The notes: generated by a model from the sequence alone, not told the origin. A stretch of DNA of 64,000 nucleotides from Candidatus Kuenenia stuttgartensis (GCA_945860915.1 CAMARR010000010.1:1-64000), one strand, 5' to 3'; positions 11,224-20,472 are shown, counted from the stretch's first letter. Program-made: numbers and translations.

Positions 11224-11445
11224 ATGGCTCGCAAGAAGACAACACACTATAAGCTCAAGACCTCCAAATCCGCGAAGAAGCGGTTCAAGGTCACCAAGAA
11301 CGGCAAGATCCTTCGCACGATCGCCGGAAAATCTCACTTGATGGTGGGCACTTCCGGCGGAGTGGTGCGAAAGCTCCGCGGCCGAACTGTTATGCACAAG
11401 TCCAATGTCAAGGCAATGATGAAGTTGCTTCGACCAGGCCTCTGA
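11224..11445 (+). CDS. rpmI: 50S ribosomal protein bL35
   Basis: KLKTSKSAKKRFKVTKNGKI; between infC and rplT. Confidence 0.9.
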   Translation: MARKKTTHYKLKTSKSAKKRFKVTKNGKILRTIAGKSHLMVGTSGGVVRKLRGRTVMHKSNVKAMMKLLRPGL

Positions 11446-11498
11446 AATCAATTAACCCATGACGCTTGGCGGAATGTGCCGAGCGCGGAGAGACTCCC

Positions 11499-11858
11499 AT
11501 GCGTGCGACCAACTCACCGGCGCGCAAGAAGCGCCACAATAAGGTTTTTAAGGCCGCGAAGGGCTATCGCGGAGGCCGCGGGCGGTTGTACCGCACGGCA
11601 AAGGAAGCGGTGCGCCGAGCAGGTGCGTACGCGTTCCGCGATCGTCGCGTCAAGAAGCGCGAGTACCGCTCGCTGTGGATCATCCGCATCAACGCGGCGT
11701 GCCGCGCAGCGGGTATTACCTATTCGAGGTTCATCAATGGTCTGAACAAGGCTGAGGTGACTCTCGACCGACGTCAGCTTTCCGAACTTGCGATCAACGA
11801 TCCGGCAGCCTTCGCTGCGTTGATCGACCTCGCGAAGTCGAAGGTTTTGACAGCCTGA
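11499..11858 (+). CDS. rplT: 50S ribosomal protein bL20
   Basis: [50 protein letters not shown]. Confidence 0.96.
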   Translation: MRATNSPARKKRHNKVFKAAKGYRGGRGRLYRTAKEAVRRAGAYAFRDRRVKKREYRSLWIIRINAACRAAGITYSRFINGLNKAEVTLDRRQLSELAINDPAAFAALIDLAKSKVLTA

Positions 11859-11874
11859 TCCTGTCGGGGGAGCG

Positions 11875-12870
11875 ATGAGCGGCGACGACCCACTGAATCG
11901 CGTTCGCGCCGCCCTTGCCGAGGGCGAGCGCGCCATTGCAGCTGCGGCCGATGCGTCGGCACTGGCGGTGGTGCGCTCGTCGCTTGTTGGAAAGACCGGC
12001 ACGGTGACTCTCTTGATGGATCACCTGCGAAGTCTCTCCAAGGAGGAGAAGCCTCGATTTGGCGCTGAAGTCAATCTGGTCAAGCGCCAGATTGAGTCGC
12101 TTCTGGCCGAACGCGAGGCATCCGTCGGAAAGGCGGCCCACGTTGGGCCGCGCGAAGATCTCACACTCCCGGGTATCCGGCCGGCTTCCGGTTCCCTGCA
12201 CCCCATTACCCGAACGATTCGGGAAGTTGTGCGCGTGTTCGGAACCCTCGGATTCGAGGAAACCGACGGCCCCGAGATCGAGGACGAGTTCCATAACTTC
12301 GTCGCTCTCAATATCCCTGAGCATCACCCTGCTCGCGATGAAGCGGACAACTTTTACGTAGACGCGCGCAAACTTCTTTTGCGTAGCCAGACTTCGACTA
12401 TCCAGATCCGAACGATGGAAACACGCCAACCACCCCTTCGGGTTGTTGCGACTGGGCGCGTTTATCGGCCTGACACGGTCGATGCCACCCATCACTACAT
12501 GTTCCATCAGATCGAAGGCCTCGCCCTCGATGAGGGCCTTTCAATGGCCGACCTCAAGACCACATTGTTGGCGTTCGTTCGCACCCTCTACGGCGAGGAC
12601 GTCAACGTGAGGCTTCGGCCCTCGTTCTTCCCGTTCACCGAACCATCTGCGGAAATCGACGTCGAGTTTCCAGGTCGCGGATTTGTCGAGATCGGGGGAT
12701 GCGGGATGGTTGATCCTGCGGTGCTTGCAGCTTGCGGCGTCGATGCGACCCGTTGGAGCGGGTTTGCGTTCGGTCTCGGTATCGAACGCCTAGCGATGCG
12801 ACGCTTTGCGATTCCCGACATCCGTCGACTGACGGAAAACGATGTCCGCTTTCTCAAGCAGGTGCATTGA
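11875..12870 (+). CDS. pheS: Phenylalanine--tRNA ligase subunit alpha
   Basis: HPITRTIREVVRVFGTLGFEETDGPEIEDEFHNFVALN; GLGIERLAM. Confidence 0.95.
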   Translation: MSGDDPLNRVRAALAEGERAIAAAADASALAVVRSSLVGKTGTVTLLMDHLRSLSKEEKPRFGAEVNLVKRQIESLLAEREASVGKAAHVGPREDLTLPGIRPASGSLHPITRTIREVVRVFGTLGFEETDGPEIEDEFHNFVALNIPEHHPARDEADNFYVDARKLLLRSQTSTIQIRTMETRQPPLRVVATGRVYRPDTVDATHHYMFHQIEGLALDEGLSMADLKTTLLAFVRTLYGEDVNVRLRPSFFPFTEPSAEIDVEFPGRGFVEIGGCGMVDPAVLAACGVDATRWSGFAFGLGIERLAMRRFAIPDIRRLTENDVRFLKQVH

Positions 12871-12873
12871 TCC

Positions 12874-14880
12874 ATGAAGGCCCCGGTTGACTGGATCCGT
12901 GAACTTGTTCCCGAACTTAAGTCGTCACCCAAGCGACTCTCGGATTTGCTGACTTTCTCCGGGACGGAGGTGGAGGCGATTACTAAGGACATTGTCGGGC
13001 CCGTCTTGACATGCGCAGTAACGTCCAACCGGCCGGATTGTCTTGGCGTGATGGGGCTCGCCCGCGACTTGGCGACCGTAGCTCGAAAGCCGTTTCTCGC
13101 GCCACCTTGCGACGTCGAGATGTCATCGCCGGATTCCGCATCGCGCGTTTCGATTGCGATTCACGACACGAATTTCTGCCCTCGTTATGTTGGCGTCGTG
13201 GTGGAAGGCATCCGGGTTGGCCCGTCGCCTGACTGGCTGCGGACGCGCGTTGAGGCCATGGGCGCGCGCTCTATCAACAACGTGGTCGATATCACGAATT
13301 ACATTCTGTTCGAGCGTTGTCAGCCGCTACATGCATTCGACCTCGACAAAGTTGTTGGGTCGTCCATCGTCGTGCGACGCGCGTCGAAGGGCGAGAAGAT
13401 ACTTGCATTGGATGGCCGCACGTACGCACTCGACCCGTCGATGGGTGTGATCGCGGACTCGGATGGTCCTGTCGCGATCGCGGGAGTTATGGGTGGAGAG
13501 CGCACTTCTGTTTCCGATCGCACCACACGTGTTTTGATCGAAAGTGCCTGTTTCGATGCACCTTCCGTCCGAAGGGCTTCGCGTGCGCTCGCATTGCGAT
13601 CGGACTCATCGTATCGATTTGAGCGAGGAGTTGACGCTGAGGGCGCCATGCTCGGCGCGCTTCGAGCCGCGCGTCTTCTGGTGGCGATTGCGGGCGGAAC
13701 GGTTCGTTCGTCTCCTCTCGACCTTCGAACGGCACCTCGATTGCTTCCGACACTTTCGTTGTCGCGCCAGCGAATCAAATCTGTGACGGGTACATCGATT
13801 ACGGCGTCACGTGTGAAGCAAGTGCTGTCCGACCTAGGTTGTGATGTCACTGTTTCGGCAGCTAGCGCATTCGCCGTTCGCCCGCCCTCCTGGCGTGCGG
13901 ATCTGACTCGGGAAATCGACCTCATCGAAGAGGTCATCCGTGTCGTCGGACTCGATAAGATCCCCGATGGGAATGGCCTCCGAGTCATACCGGTGAAGCT
14001 GCACCCAGAACGCATGTTGATCGATGGAGTGAAGACCCGACTAGCACTCCTCGGTTTGGATGAATGCGTCACTCCGACTTTCGTCCGCGAGGGTGCCGAC
14101 GCCGATGTGGCGTTCCTAGCTTCAGGCTCGGGGCTGAAGGTTCGCAATCCGGTTCGGCAGGGGGAGGGCGCCGTCCGCCGTAGCCTCTTGCCATCGCTGC
14201 TTGACGTGCGGTCTCACAATCAAGATCAAGGCAACAGTGACCTGCGGCTCTTCGAGGTCGCCAATCTCTCCTATGATCAGGGGGGTGCCGTACCCGAGCG
14301 CATTCCCGCGGTCGCCGCGTTGTTGGACGGCACCCTCCGTGCCGCGAAGGGGACGCTAGATGCCCTCGCCGATGGCCTCGGAGTAGTCATCACGTATGGG
14401 CCCTCGCTGGCTTCGGCACTCGACCCTTCCATGCGGCAGTCGGTGCTTCTTTCTGGGGTCCCGATCGGCGTGATCGGGCGAGTGGATCGCGAACTTGCCA
14501 TGGAACACAGGCTCGAGTTGGCGCCTTTGTTCTTCGAACTCGACCTGCGGGCGCTGGTGGGCGCTTGGCGTCCCGTCAAGACCTTCATGGGCTTACCGAA
14601 ATTCCCCGCGAGTGTCCGCGATCTGGCGTTTATCCTTCCCGAAGGGGTGCCTTATGCATCCCTCAACACGACATTGAAGGCCGCCGGAGGGGCTGATCTC
14701 GAATCCGTGTGTTTCTTTGATGAATTCCGTGGCCCTCAGATTGGCGTCGGAATGAAGAGTCTTGCTGTCTCGGTCATTTTCCGCTCGGCATCGGGCACGC
14801 TTGCAGGGCCTGCCGTGGACGCGGCGTGTGCCGCCATGGTCGGAGCCGTCGCTTCGGCACTCGGCGGCCGCCTTCGATGA
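12874..14880 (+). CDS. pheT: Phenylalanine--tRNA ligase subunit beta, short form
   Basis: TSNRPDCLGVMGLARDLA; NNVVDITNYILFE; C-terminal FDX-ACB-like region; N-terminal tRNA-binding OB region not seen. Confidence 0.94.
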   Translation: MKAPVDWIRELVPELKSSPKRLSDLLTFSGTEVEAITKDIVGPVLTCAVTSNRPDCLGVMGLARDLATVARKPFLAPPCDVEMSSPDSASRVSIAIHDTNFCPRYVGVVVEGIRVGPSPDWLRTRVEAMGARSINNVVDITNYILFERCQPLHAFDLDKVVGSSIVVRRASKGEKILALDGRTYALDPSMGVIADSDGPVAIAGVMGGERTSVSDRTTRVLIESACFDAPSVRRASRALALRSDSSYRFERGVDAEGAMLGALRAARLLVAIAGGTVRSSPLDLRTAPRLLPTLSLSRQRIKSVTGTSITASRVKQVLSDLGCDVTVSAASAFAVRPPSWRADLTREIDLIEEVIRVVGLDKIPDGNGLRVIPVKLHPERMLIDGVKTRLALLGLDECVTPTFVREGADADVAFLASGSGLKVRNPVRQGEGAVRRSLLPSLLDVRSHNQDQGNSDLRLFEVANLSYDQGGAVPERIPAVAALLDGTLRAAKGTLDALADGLGVVITYGPSLASALDPSMRQSVLLSGVPIGVIGRVDRELAMEHRLELAPLFFELDLRALVGAWRPVKTFMGLPKFPASVRDLAFILPEGVPYASLNTTLKAAGGADLESVCFFDEFRGPQIGVGMKSLAVSVIFRSASGTLAGPAVDAACAAMVGAVASALGGRLR

Positions 14881-14904
14881 TCCCCGGCGCACCTTGAAAC
14901 GGCT

Positions 14905-14928
14905 TGCCACGCCGTCTCGGGCGTGGCA
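14905..14928 (+). other. Hairpin 25 nt downstream of pheT
   Basis: TGCCACGCC-GTCTCG-GGCGTGGCA, 9 bp perfect; no U-tract. Confidence 0.5.
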
Positions 14929-15004
14929 CCCTTCCTTGGACTTCTGCTGTGCCCGCCTTTGGTCAGCTGCGCTCGTCCTAATGATCGTTTTTGTCGGGGA
15001 CAGA

Positions 15005-15153
15005 CTCGACTGGTGGCGTCTCCGCGTTCTTCGGGACGCACGAGGCAAGGCCGGCCGGGCGTCCCCACTTTTTAGTGAGGGCCGAGCGCCCTCCGCCAGA
15101 CGGCACTTTGGTGGATGTTCACGCCCAGGCCGCCGACCAACGTCGGTGGCCTG
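15005..15153 (+). ncRNA. Candidate structured RNA (or long 5' leader) between pheT and the HEAT-repeat gene
   Basis: 15010-15016 CTGGTGG pairs 15093-15099 CCGCCAG; inside CGTC..GACG hairpin and GGGCG/CGCCC enclosing CCCCACT-TTTT-AGTG(A)GGG; downstream AGGCCGCCGAC-CAAC-GTCGGTGGCCT. Confidence 0.3.
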
Positions 15154-15249
15154 CGGTCTTTCATGGATACGCTTCGCAATTCCGTTGCATATGAGGCGTG
15201 AGCCTGTCACGATGTAAGCCCCCTCCCGCCGAGTTGCGCCGGGAAAACC

Positions 15250-18200
15250 ATGAATAAAGTCACGTTCGTTGTCATGGCGGCCTTCGTTGGCTGCTTCACT
15301 GTTTCGTTGGTTGCACAAGATCGTCAGCCGAGGCCGCCGAGGCCGCGTGCACGGCCGCTCTTCAGTCCAACCGAGAACGACTCTTCACCGCAGGGCCCAC
15401 AGGCTCCGACCACCCGCGTTTCTCCGGACTCGCGATTGGCGGCGCCACCCGATGCACCCAAGGTAGAGCCGAGCGATCCGATTGACGCGCTCTTTTCACG
15501 GCTTGATCGGTTTCCGCAAAAGGCCGGCAAGGACGCCGCAGACGCACTTTCAGGGCTCGGCGCCAACGTTGCCGAGCGACTTGTCGCCGCACTCGGATCC
15601 AATGACTGGCGTGTTCAAGCGGGGTCGTCCCACGCACTTGCCGAGATGAAATGGACTTCCGCTGCGCCCGCACTCGTTAGGGCGATTCGCGAGCCAACGA
15701 ATCGTGCGGGTCTTCCGTGGCTCATGGACTCGTTGGTGCGTCTTGACCCCCTTATGGGTCCCGCTGAAGTGATGCCCTTCGTCACCTCGTCAGCGGGTGG
15801 AGTGCGCGAAGCGGCCATGAAGGCGATGCCAGCAGTCCTCGATGCGCGGTACGCCGACCAGGTCCGCGCCCTCTGTGAATCACAGAAGCCACAGATTCGG
15901 ACGACCGGGTTCATACTCCTCAGCCGAATTCCGGGAACAGCGGATCTTCCGATCTGGATCGACGCGTTCCTAGATCCTGAAGTCGCTGTCGCAGATACGT
16001 CATCGCGATATCTTGCGACCCACGCGACCAAAGATGGAATCACGAAGCTTGTCGCGCTCGCCAAAGACGGCGTGATGCGATCTTCCGCCTATTCGATGCT
16101 GACGCTCGCGGGTGTCGAGGAAACCGCAAGAGGCTGGGTGATTCCGGAAGACGATGCGGCCCTTCGTGAACGAGCCCTCAAATTCCTGCAGGGCGATGAT
16201 CCGTTCCACCGGGCGAGCGCCGCGGTGCTCCTTGCGAGCGTTGCCTTCCGTGCGCGCGATGCAGCGTTACGTGACATTGCAGATCGATATCTCGTGCCCA
16301 TTCTTCTCGACGCCGTCGCCGGTGGCACGTTCTTTAATGACTACGTTGCTGTAGAGGGTGCTGTATTTCGTCGACTTGAACTCTTGTCCGGTGAGTCGTT
16401 TGGGCCGAATGCCCCGAAATGGCGGTCGTGGTGGACTAGATCGCGAGACGCGTTTAAGGCGCGTCGGCGCATTGTCGCGATCTCGGCAAATGATCTTATC
16501 GCTGGATCCGTAATGGTTCGGGTGACGGATGACCTCGGTCGCACGCGCGCCGCGTTTCTGACCGGCGACCTTGCGGATTCGCAGCGAGTGCGCCCTGGAG
16601 CTCCGCTATGGCTCTCGAACGAGGCATGTGTGGATCTTGCCGCGGAATTCGCGACATCGAAGATCCTCGAGATGACTCCCGCGCGCGGTGATGCCCCAGG
16701 GGGCGATGGATGGGAAGTTATCGTCCGGCGTGGGGCAGACACGACGATTCGTCGCGGATTCGGGGCCCCTCAGGGGCATGTTCTCGCTCTTGTCGAGTAC
16801 ATACTGAAACTCCATCGCGACTTGGCATGGCAGCGATTCGCACCCGTCGAGCCGGCTGCGCGAAAGAAGTGGCTTGACGCCGAATCCACGGCGAGATCAG
16901 GTCTCGATTCGCTTGCACGTGAGCGACGCTTAGTTGACTCCGCATTGACGGGATTCGCCGAGCTTGGCCGCGAGGGCCGGATTGCAGCAGCCGAGGTCAT
17001 GGCTTCAGCGCCGGTGTCATGGCGCTTGGCCGAAGCGCCGCGCTTGGCGTCGTTGTTGCGCGCAGAAAAGGGAATGACCGACGAAGCGCGGCTCCTCGTT
17101 GAAGCTTTGACAGCATCCCATGATGTTCGTATCCGCGACGCAGTCCTCGATACACTTTCGAAGTACCCTGGCTTCCGCGCTGAGGAGTCTCTTCGCGCTT
17201 ACCTGCTAGCTGCGCCCACACCCGCGGCTGTCGCTGCTCTTCGTAGCCCCGCAGTCGGCCTCAGATCGGTGGCCGCCGAGGATCTCGGTCGTCGCGTCGG
17301 TGATCCGGCGTCCGCTGATGCCCTGATCGATGGCTTGCGTGATTTCGAGCCCCGCGTCCGAGAAGCATGTGTCCGCGCTCTCGCCAAGCTGGGCGATCCG
17401 AGGACTCCCGCGCTTCTCGAGACCGTGCTCGCATCAGGGGATCGTGGGCTTCGGGCACGCGCGATCGAAGCTCTTGGCGGAACGGGTGGTGATGCCGTCG
17501 TTCCGAGACTCATCGAAATTTTTCGTGACGGATCGGTTCCGGATCGATTCGCCGTGATGCGAGCGCTTCAGGCGTCCGGTGGACGTCGCGCGGCCATCGC
17601 CCTTGGAACTCTGGCGCGCGAGGTCATGGACACCGCACAGGCGGCCGAAGCTGTAACAACGCTCGGCCGTATGAGGACCCGAGCGGCAGCCGACGAGGTT
17701 GCGACGCTTTTCAAAAAGTCGAAGGATCGTGCTCTGAGACTCCAGGCAGCGATGACGCTTGGCGAGCTCTTAGGCGCAGAATCCGTCGAAACTTTGGCGC
17801 CGTCCCTCACGGGCGATGACAAAGACTTGGCCCGTGTAGTCGCGCTAACGCTTGGCCGCGCAGGAGCGAAAGAGGCACTGCCACATTTGCTTGAATTCAT
17901 GAGGAATCCCGCCGGGGATTCTCCGGCAGAGATTGCATTCCGACGCCTGACTTTTTTTGCATCGCAGGCGAAGTCGCCAGCGGTACGGTTCACAGATTGT
18001 GAACGGTGGGTCCTTGAACATGGCGACCGTGATCGGGCCGACTGGCTGCGATCGGCTCTACGGGCGGCCGACCTCGATCCGACGGCATGCGAGTCATACT
18101 TTGCTAAGAGCCGCCTTGATCGCCGCGCAGTGAGCGTCTTGATCAAAGCCATCGCCGCATCGAACCCAGGTTTGCGTGAGGGCGCAGATGCCATCTTGCG

Positions 18201-18387
18201 TCGCACGAGTGGTCTTAGCCTCGATGCCTTTGCACCCGATCCGTCATCGGAAGACATCGCGGCGCATCGCGATGCTTACGATCGGTGGGCGACGACACGC
18301 GCCGAACTTATTGGCGAAGGGCTCGTCGTTCCAGCGAATCAGATCATCGAGGAATCCCCGGAATCGCGCCCGGCTCGGAATCGCTAG
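15250..18387 (+). CDS. Exported HEAT-repeat (PBS-lyase-like) protein, 1045 aa
   Basis: Signal peptide MNKVTFVVMAAFVGCFTVSLVAQ; repeats such as SADALIDGLRDFEPRVREACVRALAKLGDPRTPALLETVL. Confidence 0.8.
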   Translation: MNKVTFVVMAAFVGCFTVSLVAQDRQPRPPRPRARPLFSPTENDSSPQGPQAPTTRVSPDSRLAAPPDAPKVEPSDPIDALFSRLDRFPQKAGKDAADALSGLGANVAERLVAALGSNDWRVQAGSSHALAEMKWTSAAPALVRAIREPTNRAGLPWLMDSLVRLDPLMGPAEVMPFVTSSAGGVREAAMKAMPAVLDARYADQVRALCESQKPQIRTTGFILLSRIPGTADLPIWIDAFLDPEVAVADTSSRYLATHATKDGITKLVALAKDGVMRSSAYSMLTLAGVEETARGWVIPEDDAALRERALKFLQGDDPFHRASAAVLLASVAFRARDAALRDIADRYLVPILLDAVAGGTFFNDYVAVEGAVFRRLELLSGESFGPNAPKWRSWWTRSRDAFKARRRIVAISANDLIAGSVMVRVTDDLGRTRAAFLTGDLADSQRVRPGAPLWLSNEACVDLAAEFATSKILEMTPARGDAPGGDGWEVIVRRGADTTIRRGFGAPQGHVLALVEYILKLHRDLAWQRFAPVEPAARKKWLDAESTARSGLDSLARERRLVDSALTGFAELGREGRIAAAEVMASAPVSWRLAEAPRLASLLRAEKGMTDEARLLVEALTASHDVRIRDAVLDTLSKYPGFRAEESLRAYLLAAPTPAAVAALRSPAVGLRSVAAEDLGRRVGDPASADALIDGLRDFEPRVREACVRALAKLGDPRTPALLETVLASGDRGLRARAIEALGGTGGDAVVPRLIEIFRDGSVPDRFAVMRALQASGGRRAAIALGTLAREVMDTAQAAEAVTTLGRMRTRAAADEVATLFKKSKDRALRLQAAMTLGELLGAESVETLAPSLTGDDKDLARVVALTLGRAGAKEALPHLLEFMRNPAGDSPAEIAFRRLTFFASQAKSPAVRFTDCERWVLEHGDRDRADWLRSALRAADLDPTACESYFAKSRLDRRAVSVLIKAIAASNPGLREGADAILRRTSGLSLDAFAPDPSSEDIAAHRDAYDRWATTRAELIGEGLVVPANQIIEESPESRPARNR

Positions 18388-19001
18388 GCCGACCAAGCCG
18401 CGAGCAAATGACGACACTGCGCGACGATACTCTCGTCGCCTTGCGCGTTTTCGATCACCACATCGCATTGTGATCTTTTGGCATCAAGAGGCATTTGCGC
18501 CGCCTCGCGACTCCGATGTTCCTCCGATGTCCACCCGCGACTGGCGGCCGTGCGCGCATGTCGCACAGGCTCCGGGGCGTCAACAAAAACGCGGTGCGTG
18601 CATGCGTCATTGAGCGGGCCTTCGAGCAGGAGCGGAACGTCGAGGACGATTGCCACGGGAGGCGGGGATTCTTCGAGCGCTGTTCGCAGGTCGGAACGGA
18701 TGAGGTCCGAAACAGCTGGATGCACGATTGCTTCGAGTTCATGGCGAGCCTTCGTTGCGGCCGGGAGAGGTCCGAAGACGAGCTGCCCGAGGCGGGCTCG
18801 GTCGACCGATTTGTCGTCGGCGAGGATTCCTGCCCCAAATTTTTTCTGGAGGGCCTCCCGGATCTCGGGCAGTCTGAGCACCGCGTGGGCGGTGCGGTCC
18901 GCGTCGATGACGCGTGCCCCGAGACTGGCAAAACTGCGAGTTACAGCCGATTTACCTGCACCGATACCCCCGCAGATCCCGATGATGGGCGTCGAAGCCA
19001 T
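18384..19001 (-). CDS. coaE: Dephospho-CoA kinase
   Basis: P-loop IIGICGGIGAGKSAVTRSFASLGARVIDADRTAH. Confidence 0.93.
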   Translation of the reverse strand: MASTPIIGICGGIGAGKSAVTRSFASLGARVIDADRTAHAVLRLPEIREALQKKFGAGILADDKSVDRARLGQLVFGPLPAATKARHELEAIVHPAVSDLIRSDLRTALEESPPPVAIVLDVPLLLEGPLNDACTHRVFVDAPEPVRHARTAASRGWTSEEHRSREAAQMPLDAKRSQCDVVIENAQGDESIVAQCRHLLAAWSA

Positions 19002-19054
19002 GCCCCCACCCTACCCCCCCCGTCGCCAGGAATCCACGATCCGAGCCCCTTGGC

Positions 19055-19084
19055 TTGACGGAAGTTCGGATGTGTCCGTAGAAT
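19055..19084 (+). promoter_or_regulatory. Candidate sigma70-type promoter for the 19191-20459 gene
   Basis: TTGACG (19055-19060), 18 bp spacer, TAGAAT (19079-19084). Confidence 0.55.
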
Positions 19085-19190
19085 CCGCCCCGCTTCGCTC
19101 GGATCTCTCCGTTGGAACCGGCCTGCCATGTTGCGAGCGACAACGGGGTAGGCCCTGTGAATGAAACGCCCTTCGGGGCGGAGGAATCGG

Positions 19191-20459
19191 ATGTCTCATT
19201 CGGAACGCGGCGCGGTCCATATCGCGTGGCTCATCGCCGTCCTTTTGGTCGCATTGGGTGTTACTGCATTCGGTTGGAATGCAGCGGCCGAGCGCGACAA
19301 GAATGCAGCCGAGGCTAAGAAGGCCAAGGCCGATCACAAGCAGCTCCGCCTAGATGGCGAATGGAATGCAGCTTGCTTCGACAGGCTGTCGAAGATCGTC
19401 GGCGGTGGCATTCCGAACACGCCCCCGGCGCTCGACGTCGCTTCAGAGCCGTTGCCTGATGCCGCCGAGGAGAAGTACGTCGGTAAGTACATTGCACTCG
19501 CAAAGAACTCTCTCAAAGACGCTTACAAAGCTGTCGGCGATGAATCCGCGAGCACGATGACACTTGTCGAGGGCCTCCAGATCCTCGTCAACCGTTACAA
19601 GACCGCGACGGGCGAAGTCGCCGCATTGCAGACGCAAGTCAAGACTCTCGAAGCGGAAGTTGCGGGTAAGACCGCAGCCGTCGCCGAGGGCGATAAGCGC
19701 CGCGCGGCGGACCTCGATCAGCTCAAGCAAGAGACAGACAATTCGCAAGCGCGTCTCCAAGGCCAAATCGCACAGCTCACCCAAGAGCGTGACGATGCCC
19801 AGGCACAGAACCGCAAGCTCACCGACGAAACTGCGAAAACGAAGGACGACTCTAATAAGGAGGTCGTCGCTGCTCGAAACACAATGAAGTCGATGGACGC
19901 GCAGCTCGCAGCGATCAAGAACCAGGTTCAGGTCTCGAAGGAATCCGAGGCGCCAGACGGCAAGATTCTCGCCGTCAACCGTGCGATGAAGACCTGCTTC
20001 ATCAATCTTGGGTCCAAGGACAAGGTGTGGCGCGGTGCCGCCTTCCGCACGTACCAGATCCGCAAAGGCAACACGAAGGTCTTCACGGGTCGCCTCGTGG
20101 TGGTCTCGATCGGCGCTGAACGCGCTGAGTGCGTGATCGAATCCGAACAGTCCGGTGAGATGGTGGGAGAGGGCGACCTCATCCTGTCGCCCATCTTCGA
20201 CAAGTCGAAGACGCTTCACTTCGTGATCCTCGGTGAGCTCCCGGGCCGTTACAACCGCGAGATGGCCGCGAAGATTCTCGAGTCCCATGGCGCGAAGGTT
20301 GACACCAAGGTCACAGTCGAAACGGACTTCGTGATCGTCGGCATCAAGGACGGTGCAGATGGCGCTGAACCCGCCGAATCAGACGACTACAAGAAGGCCC
20401 AAGGCTGGTCAATCCCGGTCCTTCGCGCCCGCGATCTCGAGCCCTTCCTTCAGTTCTGA
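19191..20459 (+). CDS. Membrane-anchored coiled-coil protein with C-terminal BRCT-like domain
   Basis: N-terminal TM (HIAWLIAVLLVALGVTAFGW), long coiled coil, C-term FVILGELPGRYNREMAAKILESHGAKVDTKVTVETDFVIVG...YKKAQGWSIPVLRARDLEPFL. Confidence 0.7.
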   Translation: MSHSERGAVHIAWLIAVLLVALGVTAFGWNAAAERDKNAAEAKKAKADHKQLRLDGEWNAACFDRLSKIVGGGIPNTPPALDVASEPLPDAAEEKYVGKYIALAKNSLKDAYKAVGDESASTMTLVEGLQILVNRYKTATGEVAALQTQVKTLEAEVAGKTAAVAEGDKRRAADLDQLKQETDNSQARLQGQIAQLTQERDDAQAQNRKLTDETAKTKDDSNKEVVAARNTMKSMDAQLAAIKNQVQVSKESEAPDGKILAVNRAMKTCFINLGSKDKVWRGAAFRTYQIRKGNTKVFTGRLVVVSIGAERAECVIESEQSGEMVGEGDLILSPIFDKSKTLHFVILGELPGRYNREMAAKILESHGAKVDTKVTVETDFVIVGIKDGADGAEPAESDDYKKAQGWSIPVLRARDLEPFLQF

Positions 20460-20472
20460 GGTAATGTGACAC

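Noticed and set aside
13320-14147. 275 aa - strand ORF antisense to pheT
   Set aside because: Ser/Arg/Thr-rich low-information translation; pheT is clear on the + strand
14990-15160. tmRNA, SRP RNA or RNase P RNA
   Set aside because: GGGGACAGACTCGACTGG superficially resembles a tmRNA 5' end, but no TpsiC-like 3' end or CCA; SRP CAGG..GGAAGCAG and RNase P core motifs absent
17568-18257. 229 aa - strand ORF inside the HEAT gene
   Set aside because: Low-complexity Ser/Arg/Ala translation typical of a shadow ORF
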